Below are positions 1-9,010 of a stretch of 64,000 nucleotides of DNA, piece after piece. Origin of the DNA: Variovorax sp. RA8 (GTDB lineage: Bacteria; Pseudomonadota; Gammaproteobacteria; Burkholderiales; Burkholderiaceae_C); NCBI RefSeq assembly GCF_901827175.1, contig NZ_LR594662.1:1984001-2048000 (forward strand), written 5' to 3'. Both the position numbers and the translations under genes were made by a program. The notes beneath the pieces were generated by a model, which saw nothing but the letters and a program-made list of their open reading frames with translations, was not told the origin of the DNA and made no database searches. The stretch's first letter is position 1, and the number at the start of each line of letters is the position of its first letter.

Positions 1-713
1 GTCCCGTCATGGCGAACCCTGAGCGCGGTCTTGGGAGCGAGCCCCAGCAGCGCCTTGATGGCGCCCGATGTCTTCTCGCGCGCTCGCAGTTCGAGCACCT
101 GGCCGAGCAGCACCAGCACGGTGATGACCGCGGCCGCCTCGAAGTAGATCTGCACGGCACCGTCGGCCAGGCGCAGTTCCTCGGGAAACAGGTGCGGCGC
201 CACCGTGCCCACCACGCTGTAGAGCCAAGCCGCCCCCGTACCCAGTGCGATGAGCGAGAACATGTTCAGGCTGCGGTTCTTCACAGACGCTGCTGCGCGT
301 ACGAAGAAGGGCCAGCCGGCCCACAGCACCACGGGCGTGCCCAGGAGCAATTGAATCCAGTTCGACAGCTGTGGAGCGATCAGGTGATCCAGGTGGATCA
401 GATGACCACCCATCTCCAACGCGAACACCGGGGCTGCGAGCGCGGTACCGATCCAGAAGCGTCGGGTCATGTCGCGCAACTCGGGGTTCGCGCCAGCCGC
501 CTCGGTCGCCACGACCGGCTCCAGCGCCATGCCGCAGATCGGGCAACTGCCGGGCCCCATCTGCCGGATCTGCGGATGCATCGGGCAGGTGTACTCGACC
601 TGCTTGCCGGATGGCATCGCCGGCGTCGGCATGGCCTGCGAAGGTGCGTGATGCGAGGCGTGTCCTGAATGACTGTGCCCGGGGGGGTGTTGTTCCGTGC
701 TGGATGGCCGCAT
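1..713 (-). CDS. Copper-translocating P-type ATPase, N-terminal part (runs off the window)
   Basis: The minus frame opens at ATG 711-713 behind an AGGAGA site and is still open at base 1, giving about 237 visible residues. After a His-rich leader it carries the heavy-metal-binding module YTCPMHPQI...[10 protein letters not shown], which marks the CopA/CopB/SilP type of copper or silver exporter. Transmembrane segments of the family's membrane domain follow, ending near the actuator-domain linker. The phosphorylation and ATP-binding domains lie outside the window, so metal specificity cannot be read from the CPx motif. The role is ATP-driven export of Cu(I)/Ag(I) across the inner membrane. The CueR-type promoter just upstream supports copper induction. 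Confidence 0.92.
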   Translation of the reverse strand, partial: MRPSSTEQHPPGHSHSGHASHHAPSQAMPTPAMPSGKQVEYTCPMHPQIRQMGPGSCPICGMALEPVVATEAAGANPELRDMTRRFWIGTALAAPVFALEMGGHLIHLDHLIAPQLSNWIQLLLGTPVVLWAGWPFFVRAAASVKNRSLNMFSLIALGTGAAWLYSVVGTVAPHLFPEELRLADGAVQIYFEAAAVITVLVLLGQVLELRAREKTSGAIKALLGLAPKTALRVRHDG

Positions 714-737
714 GGTGTTCTCCTGGTCTTGCTTGCC

Positions 738-768
738 AGTATCAACCTTGCCAGGCTGGTAAGGTCAA
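738..768 (-). promoter_or_regulatory. MerR/CueR-type promoter-operator of the copper ATPase
   Basis: On the minus strand a -35 box TTGACC (763-768) and a -10 box GATACT (738-743) are separated by exactly 19 bp, the over-long spacer typical of MerR-family activated promoters. The spacer contains the near-perfect dyad CCTTACC-AGCCT-GGCAAGG (746-764). This closely resembles CueR sites. The regulator gene itself is not in the window. Confidence 0.88.
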
Positions 769-892
769 GGGCGCACCGATGCACGCGCTTGCCGATGGCG
801 CGCACCATCTGCCGCATGCCAGTGCGAGCAACTGCTTGCGGCTGGCCCAATAGCGGACGTTCGCGGCGAGTCATCACAGGAGACCATGAGTC

Positions 893-1357
893 ATGACCGA
901 TGCAGTTTCTTCAGCCCTGCAGGCCCATGAATCGTCTGCGCAGTATGAAGCGCTGAAGCTGGCGTTTGCCTGCGAATGCGTTGAACGAGTCCGTCACCTG
1001 CTTGAGGATGGGCGAGTTGCGTCCTGCCTCGACATCCTGGTGACCTACGTCAAGGGCGGGGCGGATTGGAGTGCGCTCGATCAAGCTGCGGCAGAGGCCG
1101 CGGCGCTGGCCAATCAGCATCAAGGTTCCCGATCATTGGACGGCGTGGGGCATGCAGCCGTATCGGCAAGCTATGCCGTGGCGAATGCGCTGGCCGGCCG
1201 GGCTGTTCAGGCAGCAGACTACGCCGCGTACGCTGCGGTCTACGGCAGCGGCGGCTATGGCGCAGTCTGCGATCCCGAGTCGTTCGTCGTCGAGCGGAGT
1301 TGGCAGCTCGCAACGCTGGAGCGACTTGCGAACGCTCTCCAGGCTACTCGGCCTTGA
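893..1357 (+). CDS. Hypothetical protein, 154 aa, Ala-rich C-terminal half
   Basis: I do not recognise a family. The start ATG at 893 has a CAGGAGA site about 10 bp upstream; another ATG at 885 is in a different frame. The first 70 residues look helical with a conserved-looking Cys pair (CECVERV, then SCLDIL). Residues 85-130 are Ala/Tyr-rich (AVANALAG, AADYAAYAAVYG), predicted as helical repeats. There is no signal peptide or membrane segment, so it is probably cytoplasmic. It ends convergently with the next Bug gene, overlapping it by 14 bp. It is not obviously part of the copper locus, although it sits head-to-head with it. Confidence 0.7.
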   Translation: MTDAVSSALQAHESSAQYEALKLAFACECVERVRHLLEDGRVASCLDILVTYVKGGADWSALDQAAAEAAALANQHQGSRSLDGVGHAAVSASYAVANALAGRAVQAADYAAYAAVYGSGGYGAVCDPESFVVERSWQLATLERLANALQATRP

Positions 1358-2351
1358 TGCCTCCCTTGGCGACGATCGCGCCGAACTTGCTCTCTTCGTT
1401 CTTCAGAAAAGCAGCGAACTGCTTCGGCCCCGCGCCGATCGGGGTGATCCCGCCGTCCTCGAAATTCTTCCGTACGCCGGGGTTTGCAAGCACATGGACC
1501 AGCGCGGCATTCAACTGCTCGACGATCTGCGGCGGGGTTCCCTTGGGCACGAAGACGCCCTGCCACACGGAGACGTCCGCGCCGCGCCAGGCCGGCACGC
1601 TGGCCAGCGGCAGCGCCTCGGGCATGGCCCCGGACGGCTTGTCGGCCATCACGCCGTACACGCGCAGCTTTCCCGCGCGCGCCTGCTGCATCACCATGGA
1701 CAAGGGCAACACGGCCAGGTCCAGCTGATTGCCGCTGAGGTCGCTCACAATCTGCACGCCGGTGCGATAGGGCACGTGGACGAGATCGACGCCGCCCTGC
1801 TGCTTGAGCAGTTCGCCGCCCAGATGCAGCGAGGTGCCGACGCCGGAGCTCGCGTAGCTGTACTTGCCGGGTGCCGCTTTCAGCTCGGAATACAGCGCTT
1901 CGCTGGTCTTGGGCTCCAGGGCCGGCTTGCCCACCAGCGCCAGGGGTTGCGATCCCAGCAGCGTCACGGGCATCAGGTCGGTCAGCCCGTCGTAGCGAAC
2001 GGTGGAAGGCGTGACCATCTTCGCGATGACGACGGTGCTTTCGACCGACAGGAGCAAGGTGTAGCCGTCGGGCCAGGCGCGCACCCCCTTCTCGGTGCCG
2101 ATGACGCCACCGGCACCCGAGACGTTCTCGATGACCACCGGCTGGCCGAGGCGGGCCGACAGTTCCGGCGCGATCCAGCGTGCCATCACGTCCACGTTGC
2201 CGCCGGCCCCGTAGGGCACGATGAGTGTGATCGCGCGCGCGGGCCACGCACCTTCGGCCATGCCGGGCGGCGCCGAGCCCGCGAGGGCGGCGATTGCGAG
2301 TGCCGCGATCAGTTTGCGGCGGTGGGTTCGTGCAGCAGTTGCGAGTCGCAT
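1344..2351 (-). CDS. Bug/TctC-type tripartite tricarboxylate transporter receptor
   Basis: A 335-residue periplasmic binding protein of the Bug family. The chosen ATG (2349-2351) follows AAGGA and gives a clean signal peptide (AALAIAALAGSAPPGMAEG); an ATG at 2372 would add seven residues. The mature protein begins with the family signature WPARAITLIVPYGAGGNVDVMAR and contains PDGYTLL, GTSLHLGGELL and VHVPYR, which form the two-lobed ligand cleft. Such receptors bind small carboxylates or amides and deliver them to TctAB membrane partners, which are not seen here. It lies 40 bp downstream of the adenosine-deaminase-like gene and is probably co-transcribed with it. The ligand is unknown. Confidence 0.9.
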   Translation of the reverse strand: MRLATAARTHRRKLIAALAIAALAGSAPPGMAEGAWPARAITLIVPYGAGGNVDVMARWIAPELSARLGQPVVIENVSGAGGVIGTEKGVRAWPDGYTLLLSVESTVVIAKMVTPSTVRYDGLTDLMPVTLLGSQPLALVGKPALEPKTSEALYSELKAAPGKYSYASSGVGTSLHLGGELLKQQGGVDLVHVPYRTGVQIVSDLSGNQLDLAVLPLSMVMQQARAGKLRVYGVMADKPSGAMPEALPLASVPAWRGADVSVWQGVFVPKGTPPQIVEQLNAALVHVLANPGVRKNFEDGGITPIGAGPKQFAAFLKNEESKFGAIVAKGGIKAE

Positions 2352-2391
2352 CACATATCCTTGCTTTGGCATCGGTTGGTTTCGTTGAAGG

Positions 2392-3492
2392 TCATTGGGT
2401 TGCGGTCTGCGTGCTTTCGAGGTGGGCGATCTCCCGCTCGAACTCGGCGCGCAACGCCCGCTTGGCCGGCTCGTCGAGCCAGCACGCATCCACGCCCGCC
2501 AGGCTGAAGGCGCGCGCGTGCGCCCATCCCCAGCCGCAGCCTTCGACAACCGCGGCATAGGAATGCGCGAGGTCGGTGTGGAACATCGCAGGGTCGTCGG
2601 TGTTGAGGGTGACAGGCAGGCCCGCATCCACCATGCGCTTGACGCTCTCGATGCGTTGCCGCTGGCGCCGCACCACGCTCGTGACGCCACACACGCAGAA
2701 GTACACGCCGCGCTCGCGCGCCCGGCGCAGCACGTCGTCGCTGGCGAGCACGTTGTAGCCGTGATCCAGCCGGTCGCAGCCCAACAAGTCGAGGCAAGCA
2801 TCCACGTTCGAAGGCGGTGCCTCCTCGAGCGTCTGGTTGTCCTCGCACACGTGGGCCGTGCGGCGCAGGCCCGCCTGGCCGGCGCGCTGGAAGAGCCCGG
2901 CGAACCTGGCCGGCGGACCTTCGCGCTCCGGGCCATCCAGGCCCACGCCGACCACCAGGTCCGACCGGTGGCCGACGATGTCGTCCAGTGCGCGCTCCGC
3001 GCTGTCGAGCGGCAGGCCGCGGTCGAACGAGGCAATCAGCAGGCCCGAGCAACCGAAGTCGCGCTGCGCTGCACGCAGGCCGGACACCAGGCCCTCGACC
3101 TGCACGTGGTAGGGAACCGCCGTGGGCATGAAGTACTGCGGGTTGAACGACATCTCCACATGGCGCGCATTGCTGCTGCGTGCCGCATCTTCCACAGCCT
3201 CGTAAGCCACGCATTCGAAGTCCGCGCTGGTGCGCACCGCCTGCGCAACGAGGCGCAGCACGTCGATGAAGTCATAGAAGTCACGGTACGTGTACAGCGT
3301 CTCGACCGACCTCGGCAAGGGCAAATCGTACTTTCGCGCGAGCCGCGCGAGCGTCGGCGGGCGCAGCGTGCCGGCCATGTGGAAGTGCAGGTCGACCTTG
3401 GGAATCCGGGCGATGCGGGCGGGCAACTCGCGCGAAGCCGCCGTGGAGGAAACGGGGTGGAGTACGGCGGCGTTGGAAAGGGGTTCGGACAT
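2392..3492 (-). CDS. Adenosine/adenine deaminase family metal-dependent hydrolase
   Basis: A 366-residue protein of the adenosine deaminase branch of the amidohydrolase superfamily, which hydrolytically deaminates purine nucleosides or related bases. Metal ligands H36 and H38 lie in KVDLHFHMAG. Further motifs are TAHVCED (the family's His and catalytic Glu region), LDHGYN and NTDDPAMF (metal-binding Asp). The conserved H-x-H is followed by MAG instead of the usual LxG, and Ala/Val replacements occur around the His-Glu motif, so the substrate may not be adenosine. It heads a short operon with a Bug receptor, which suggests the receptor imports the enzyme's substrate. It is cytoplasmic with no signal peptide. 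Confidence 0.85.
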   Translation of the reverse strand: MSEPLSNAAVLHPVSSTAASRELPARIARIPKVDLHFHMAGTLRPPTLARLARKYDLPLPRSVETLYTYRDFYDFIDVLRLVAQAVRTSADFECVAYEAVEDAARSSNARHVEMSFNPQYFMPTAVPYHVQVEGLVSGLRAAQRDFGCSGLLIASFDRGLPLDSAERALDDIVGHRSDLVVGVGLDGPEREGPPARFAGLFQRAGQAGLRRTAHVCEDNQTLEEAPPSNVDACLDLLGCDRLDHGYNVLASDDVLRRARERGVYFCVCGVTSVVRRQRQRIESVKRMVDAGLPVTLNTDDPAMFHTDLAHSYAAVVEGCGWGWAHARAFSLAGVDACWLDEPAKRALRAEFEREIAHLESTQTATQ

Positions 3493-3585
3493 GGGGCAGC
3501 GTCGGTAGGAATGAGTGCCGCCACCTTATCCACGCCCGCCGGCGGCGCCCAGCGCCGGGGTGTGCAGCGGGTTATGACGCCGCTG

Positions 3586-4542
3586 TCATGACCTTGGCCG
3601 ATGCGCGAGCTCGCGCGCCGCGGCGGTCAGCTCGCCGCGCATCCAGCTCATGGCCTGGTTCTTGTGCGTGCGTTCGTGCCAGACCAGTCGGTAGCGATGC
3701 GGCTTGATCCTGGCGGGGAACGGCACGAGCGCGAGTGGGTATTGCTCGGCGAAGTCTTCCGCCAGCAGCCGGCCCGTCGAGAAGATCAGATCCGAGCGCG
3801 CGAGGATGGCGGGCGCCATGCCCAGAAACTGGGTGCGCACGGCCGTGTGCACCGACACGCCAAGCTCCGCGAGTTGCGCATCGAGAATGGTGCCCTGCCC
3901 CGGCACATGCTCCAGCGAGGTCAGATGCCGTGCGCGGCGATAGTCCTCGAGCGTCAATGGACTTCCCGCCAGCGGATGGCCCTTGCGCATCAGGCACACC
4001 ATCGGCTCGGTCAGCAGGCTTGCCGCGCGCAGGTGGCCCGGTACCTCGGGCCAGATGGTGATGACCATGTCGACCTCGCCGTCCGCGAGCTGGCGGTAGT
4101 GCTCGAACCGCGAACCCAGGCCGCGGACGACCACGTCGCACTCGGGCGCCTGCCGGGCCACCCGCTCGACGAGGTCTGCGAAGAAGCGGCGCGGCAGGAA
4201 GTCGTAGGTCGCAATGCGAAAGCTCTGTCGCAGTTCGCCGGGCTCGACGGGCTTGGCTTCCGACGTGAGCAGCGACATGTCGGCCAGGATGCGGCGCGTG
4301 GGCGCGGCCAGGGCTTGCGCCCTCTCGGTGAGCACCATGCGGTTGCCAACGCGTATCAGCAATTCGTCGCCGGTGAGCTGGCGCAGCACCTTGAGGTGGC
4401 GGCTCAGCGCAGACTGCGCAACGCCCAGCTTCGCCGCCGCCTGCGAGACGCTGGCTTCGGCCAGCAGGGCATGGAGCGAACGCAACAGCGATTCGTCCAG
4501 CCGGCGTTCATGGTCGCCGTTTTCGAGGGACACGGTGTTCAC
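3586..4542 (-). CDS. LysR-family transcriptional regulator
   Basis: 318 residues. A winged-helix domain occupies residues 15-75 (LLRSLHALLAEASVSQAAAKLGVAQSALSRHLK, typical LysR recognition helix). A two-lobed effector domain follows (RIATYDFLPRRFFADLVERV, GEVDMVITIWPE). It is of the NodD/PcpR-like group rather than the GcvA group. It sits 93 bp upstream of the deaminase-like gene and in the same direction, so it may be co-transcribed with, or read into, the deaminase-Bug pair it probably controls. The effector is unknown. Confidence 0.88.
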   Translation of the reverse strand: MNTVSLENGDHERRLDESLLRSLHALLAEASVSQAAAKLGVAQSALSRHLKVLRQLTGDELLIRVGNRMVLTERAQALAAPTRRILADMSLLTSEAKPVEPGELRQSFRIATYDFLPRRFFADLVERVARQAPECDVVVRGLGSRFEHYRQLADGEVDMVITIWPEVPGHLRAASLLTEPMVCLMRKGHPLAGSPLTLEDYRRARHLTSLEHVPGQGTILDAQLAELGVSVHTAVRTQFLGMAPAILARSDLIFSTGRLLAEDFAEQYPLALVPFPARIKPHRYRLVWHERTHKNQAMSWMRGELTAAARELAHRPRS

Positions 4543-4601
4543 GCGAAAGAAGTGTGTAGGCCTGCGCGAGGCAGGGGGCGCCTTATTCTGCCCGTCGGCC
4601 G

Positions 4602-7460
4602 CTAGCGCATCGCCTCGAGCAAATGCCTGGCCGCCCGCAGGTCATGCGTGTCGAATCCCTCCGAAAAGCCTTCATACACGGGCCGCAACAAGCCGCGCGC
4701 ATCCTCCACCCGGCCATCCTTCATCCACAAGGCCGCCAGGCTCGTCGCGCATCGAAGCCGCCAGGCCAGGGCCTCGTGCTGCCGGGATGTCTCCACCGCC
4801 TGGACCAGAAGGGCCTCGGCCAGGTGGCTTGTCTCGGGCCTGCGGGCCATCAGGTCCGCCTTCGCGCGCAGCAGCTCCGACAACGAGCATCGATCCTCGA
4901 AGCGGCGGGCGCGCTCGATGCCCGCCGTGGCCAGCTCGATCCCCTCGTCTTCGCGGCCGAGCCGGCCCAGCGCCTCGCACACGGCCGAAACGAAGCCTGT
5001 GTAGTGCAGCACGTAGAGCGCTTCTCCGATCTCGTCGAATGCCGGACGCAGGTCGCGTTCATAGGCCCGGCCATCGCCCGCGCCAAGCGCAAACAGGCCT
5101 TTCCACATGCGACCGCGAGCCTTCCAGGTCGAGATGCCGTGGCGGCGGGTGGCCGCGACGGCCGCTGCGGCCGGCTCCCCCAGCATGGACACGCCGCCGG
5201 TCAGGACGGCTATCGCGCACAGTCCTTCCGTGAGGGCGTAGCAGATCGAGGGCGCGTGGTCGAGCGCGCGTGCGCCTTCCACTGCTTGCCGCGCCGCGCG
5301 CATGGCCTGGTCGGCAAAGCCTTGAAGCCACAGCGTGTGCGCCAGCGAGCTCAGGGCAATCATCTTCTGCTCGTAGATGAAGCGTGTCTGGTGCGACCGG
5401 TACACCGGCGCCTCGTAGCTCTCGGCCACGCGTTGCAGCCCGCCGCGGGCCTCGTCCAGGCGTCCCAGGCAGAGCAGCGACATGCCTGTCATCCGGATGC
5501 CGATGTGCCGGTCGGCCTGGTGCGGCCGTGCGCCGGCCAGTGTCGAGAAGCGACGCGCCAAGGCCAGGGCGGCGCTGTAGTTGCCGTTGAGGTAGGTGAC
5601 GCTCCACATTCCCCAAGTCGCTCGCAACCGGTACTCATCGTCGTCCAGCCTCTGCGCGTACTCGAGTGCGTGCCTGAAGGCGGCGCCGGTCTCGGAGCCA
5701 ACGCCCTGGTAGAGAAGGGAGGCGCCCTTCGCGGCATACAGCTTCATTCGGGAACGACTGTCCACCACCTCCTCATCGTCGAGATGGGCCAGGGCCTGGT
5801 TCACGCGTGCAAGGCATTCCTCGAGCAACCCGAAGTGCATCCACAGCGACACGGCACTCGTGGTCAGCTCGACACCGAGTGAGGGGTCGCCTTCCGGCGA
5901 GAAGCTCCAGTTGAGCGCCGTCCGCAGCCCCTCGAGATAACCGGCGTACCGGGCGACCCACTCGGGCGTGGACAGGGTTTCCCACTCCATCTCGGCGCGC
6001 ACGAAGAGGTCGCGGTGATGTTGCGCGTGGCGCAGCAAATACTCTCGCAGGACGCCGCGAGACTGCATCTTCTCGCGGGCATAGACCTGGGTGGTCTCCA
6101 GGAGGCGATACTTCGCGCGGGCCGCACCGTCCACCGTGATGAGGGACTTCTCCACCAATTGGGAGAGGCACTCGACCACCGCGGCCGACGGAATGTCCGC
6201 GGACGCAGCGACGGCCGAGGCCGACTCCACGGAGAACGACCCGACAAAGACCCCCAGCCTGCCGAGCACCTCGCGCTCCTGCGCAGACAACAGCCCGTAG
6301 CTCCAGTCCAGGGTGGCGCGCAGCGTCTTCTGCCGCGGCAGGGCAGTGCGGGCTCCGCCGGTGAGCAAGTTGAACCGGTCTTCGATCCGGTCGGCAACGC
6401 CCTCCAGCCCGAAGACCCGCACACGCGCGGCGGCCAGTTCGATGGCCAGTGGAATGCCGTCGAGCTGGCGGCAGATGCGAGCCTTGAGCTCGGCAGCCTG
6501 CGTCTTGCCGGCCAAGTCCTCGCTGCCGGCGGAAGGGGCGCGGGCATCGAAGAGCTGCAGGGCGCCGAAGGCCAGCATCTCGTCGACATCACGGACCTCC
6601 TCGCCGGGGACGTCGAGGGATGCGACCCGGTAGACATATTCGCCCTCCACCTTGAGCGCCTCGCGGCTCGTGGCGATGACGCCGGCGAATGGCCCGGCTC
6701 GCAGCAGCTTCTCGGTGATCTGCGCCGCAGCGTCGACCAGGTGCTCGCAGTTGTCCAGCACCAGCAGGATGCGTCGATGGCTGATCGCCGAGGCGATTCG
6801 ATCCAGCGAAGGGGTGCCTGCGCCCTGCGGAAAGCCGAGTGCCTCCGCCACGGTGGCGGGAAGAAACTCCGCGGTCCCCACAGGCCCCAGTTCTGCGATC
6901 GAAACGCCATCCGGAAAGCTCCCCGCCAGGCTCCGGGCGGCCTCGATAGCCAAGCGCGTCTTGCCGACCCCGCCGGCGCCCACGAGGGTGATCAGCCGGT
7001 TGGTCGCGGCGAGATCGACGATCTCCCGCAATGCGGTGTCGCGACCGACCAGGGGCGTCAGGCTCACCGGCAGCGCACGCATCGCCGAGGCGGCGCGCGG
7101 CGCGGCCTGCTCGCCCTCGAGATCAGCAGCGTCGAGCCCGTCGGCGATGTCGCCGACAAACTGGTAACCGCGGCCGGGGACCGTTCGGATCACCGTCCGG
7201 TCATCGCCCAGCGCGCGGCGCAGCGCTGAGATCTGGGCCTCCAGCGTGTTCTCCTCGACGATCCGGCCTGGCCAGGCCCGCAGGATGAGATCGTCCTTGG
7301 TGACCACGGCGCCCCTTCCCTCGACCAGGGCGACCAGGATGTCGAAAGCCCGGCCGCCCAGGCCGACGGGCCGGCCTTCACGCAGCAGTTCGCGCCGCGG
7401 GACAGACACCTGGCAGCGGCCGAATGCGAACGACGGGCTCGGGGAAGCGGCGAGTTTCAT
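4602..7460 (-). CDS. Winged-helix/NB-ARC (STAND) transcriptional regulator with TPR-like tail
   Basis: A 952-residue regulator. Residues 10-103 form an OmpR/PhoB-type winged helix ending in RTVPGRGYQFVG. From about residue 130 comes an NB-ARC-like ATPase with Walker A GAGGVGKT (161-168) and Walker B ILLVLDNCEH. The rest is a helical, TPR-like sensor region of about 450 residues. STAND regulators of this kind (AfsR/MalT-like architecture) switch on ATP binding when a ligand docks in the tail. It is divergent from the hydrolase cluster starting at 7650 with 189 bp between, making that cluster the likely target. Downstream on the same strand, 59 bp away, is the LysR gene. Confidence 0.9.
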   Translation of the reverse strand: MKLAASPSPSFAFGRCQVSVPRRELLREGRPVGLGGRAFDILVALVEGRGAVVTKDDLILRAWPGRIVEENTLEAQISALRRALGDDRTVIRTVPGRGYQFVGDIADGLDAADLEGEQAAPRAASAMRALPVSLTPLVGRDTALREIVDLAATNRLITLVGAGGVGKTRLAIEAARSLAGSFPDGVSIAELGPVGTAEFLPATVAEALGFPQGAGTPSLDRIASAISHRRILLVLDNCEHLVDAAAQITEKLLRAGPFAGVIATSREALKVEGEYVYRVASLDVPGEEVRDVDEMLAFGALQLFDARAPSAGSEDLAGKTQAAELKARICRQLDGIPLAIELAAARVRVFGLEGVADRIEDRFNLLTGGARTALPRQKTLRATLDWSYGLLSAQEREVLGRLGVFVGSFSVESASAVAASADIPSAAVVECLSQLVEKSLITVDGAARAKYRLLETTQVYAREKMQSRGVLREYLLRHAQHHRDLFVRAEMEWETLSTPEWVARYAGYLEGLRTALNWSFSPEGDPSLGVELTTSAVSLWMHFGLLEECLARVNQALAHLDDEEVVDSRSRMKLYAAKGASLLYQGVGSETGAAFRHALEYAQRLDDDEYRLRATWGMWSVTYLNGNYSAALALARRFSTLAGARPHQADRHIGIRMTGMSLLCLGRLDEARGGLQRVAESYEAPVYRSHQTRFIYEQKMIALSSLAHTLWLQGFADQAMRAARQAVEGARALDHAPSICYALTEGLCAIAVLTGGVSMLGEPAAAAVAATRRHGISTWKARGRMWKGLFALGAGDGRAYERDLRPAFDEIGEALYVLHYTGFVSAVCEALGRLGREDEGIELATAGIERARRFEDRCSLSELLRAKADLMARRPETSHLAEALLVQAVETSRQHEALAWRLRCATSLAALWMKDGRVEDARGLLRPVYEGFSEGFDTHDLRAARHLLEAMR

Positions 7461-7649
7461 CCTGAGAAGGGGCCTGCGCAGCCGGGGTGCGCGGAGTTTA
7501 AGGGGCCTCGGTGCGCGGGGTGAATACGCCGAAAGCGCAGTTTTCAGGTGTTTTCAGATCTCGCCAGCGTGCGTCCGGGACGCCCAGGAGTTGTCCCGGT
7601 ACCTTTGCGCCATCGCCCGACCATCTTCTCGTTGATTCAGGAGAACCCC

Positions 7650-8471
7650 ATGAGCTACGTCAGGTCGCAGGACGGAACCAGGATCTTCTACAAGGACTGG
7701 GGCACGGGTCGGCCCGTCGTTTTCTCCCATGGCTGGCCGCTCGACGCGGACGCCTGGGACGCGCAGATGCTGTTCCTGCTGCACAACGGATACCGTGTGA
7801 TCGCGCACGACCGCCGCGGGCACGGGCGCTCGGACCAGCCGGCGACCGGCAACGACATGGACACCTTCGCGGACGATCTTGCGGTCCTGATCGAAGCGCT
7901 CGACCTGAAGTCCGCCGCCCTCGTCGGCCACTCGACCGGAGGAGGCGAGGTGGCCCGCTACGTCGGCCGCCACGGCACCCGGCGGATCGGGCGCATCGTG
8001 CTGATCGGTGCGGTGCCTCCGCTCATGCTGAAGACGGCCACGAATCCGCAAGGGCTGCCGATGTGCGTGTTCGACGGCCTCCGGGCCGGCGTCGCCGCAA
8101 ACCGGCCCCAGTTCTTCCAGGATCTCGCCATGGCGTTTCACGGGTACGACCGGCCTGGCGCGAAGCGCTCGCAAGCGGTGATCGATTCCTTCTGCCTCCG
8201 CGGCATCCGTGGCGGCATCCGCCCCGAATACGACTGCATCGAAGCCTTCTCCGAGACGGACTTCAACGAGGACCTGAAGAAGTTCAACGTGCCGACGTTG
8301 TTCATCCACGGCGGCGACGACCAGTTCGTGCCCTTCGTCGCCTCCGCCTCGGCGGCATCGAAACGCGTCCGGAACTCGACGCTCAAGGTGTACGCGGGCG
8401 GCTCGCACGGAATTTGCTCGACGCACGCAGACCGGGTCAATGCCGACCTGCTCGCCTTTCTGGAAGACTGA
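7650..8471 (+). CDS. Alpha/beta hydrolase, non-heme chloroperoxidase/perhydrolase type
   Basis: 273 residues starting at ATG 7650 behind CAGGAGA. The cofactor-free haloperoxidase pattern is complete: oxyanion motif [21 protein letters not shown], nucleophile S95 in GHSTGG, acid Asp in GGDDQFVPF and catalytic His in GGSHG. Members catalyse ester hydrolysis and peracid formation, the latter giving apparent halogenation. No export signal is seen. It is the first gene of a plus-strand cluster, 17 bp before the small membrane protein gene. It has a close paralogue at 10199-11020 with the same length and the same Ser position. Confidence 0.93.
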   Translation: MSYVRSQDGTRIFYKDWGTGRPVVFSHGWPLDADAWDAQMLFLLHNGYRVIAHDRRGHGRSDQPATGNDMDTFADDLAVLIEALDLKSAALVGHSTGGGEVARYVGRHGTRRIGRIVLIGAVPPLMLKTATNPQGLPMCVFDGLRAGVAANRPQFFQDLAMAFHGYDRPGAKRSQAVIDSFCLRGIRGGIRPEYDCIEAFSETDFNEDLKKFNVPTLFIHGGDDQFVPFVASASAASKRVRNSTLKVYAGGSHGICSTHADRVNADLLAFLED

Positions 8472-8488
8472 AACCGAAGGAGAACACC

Positions 8489-9010
8489 ATGCTTGGACTG
8501 ACACCCCTGGGCGCGATCCACACCGCCATCAGCCTCGTGGCGCTGGCTTCGGGCGTACTTGCGCTCGCGCGCCACCTGGAGATCTCGCCCGCCACGTTAC
8601 TCGGGCGCGTCTACGTCTGGACCACGGTGCTGACTTGCCTCACCGGCTTCGGCATCTTCCAGCACGGTGGCTTCGGCAAGCCGCATGCGCTGGGCGTCGT
8701 CACGCTGCTGGTGCTGGGGCTGGCAGGGTTGGCCACAAGGGCGCGCGTCTTCGGCAGCGCCTCGCCCTACGTGGCGACCGTCGGCTACAGCGCCACCTTG
8801 TTCTTCCACATGATCCCGGGACTGACCGAGACTTTCACCCGCCTGCCGCTCGGTGCCCCCCTGTTCTCCGGCCCCGAGGATCCGGCCCTGCAGAAGGCGG
8901 TCGGGGCCTGCTTCGTCCTGTTCGTCGCCGGGGCCGCCCTGCAGGTTCGCCGCCTCTTCAGGCTGCGTTCGCAAAAGTCGATGCCGGCCGTCGGGGGTGC
9001 ACGGCCATGA
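8489..9010 (+). CDS. Small integral membrane protein, 173 aa, unknown function
   Basis: ATG 8489 follows AAGGAG. The protein has about four hydrophobic helices: IHTAISLVALASGVLALA, the region around VWTTVLTCLTGFGIF, ALGVVTLLVLGLAGLA and KAVGACFVLFVAGAALQV. A Phe/His patch lies between helices (FQHGGFGKPHALG, FFHMIPGLTETFTRLP). Conserved His residues at membrane boundaries could bind a cofactor, but I cannot name a family. Its stop overlaps the start of the next gene (ATGA at 9007), indicating translational coupling with the beta-propeller protein. Confidence 0.82.
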   Translation: MLGLTPLGAIHTAISLVALASGVLALARHLEISPATLLGRVYVWTTVLTCLTGFGIFQHGGFGKPHALGVVTLLVLGLAGLATRARVFGSASPYVATVGYSATLFFHMIPGLTETFTRLPLGAPLFSGPEDPALQKAVGACFVLFVAGAALQVRRLFRLRSQKSMPAVGGARP

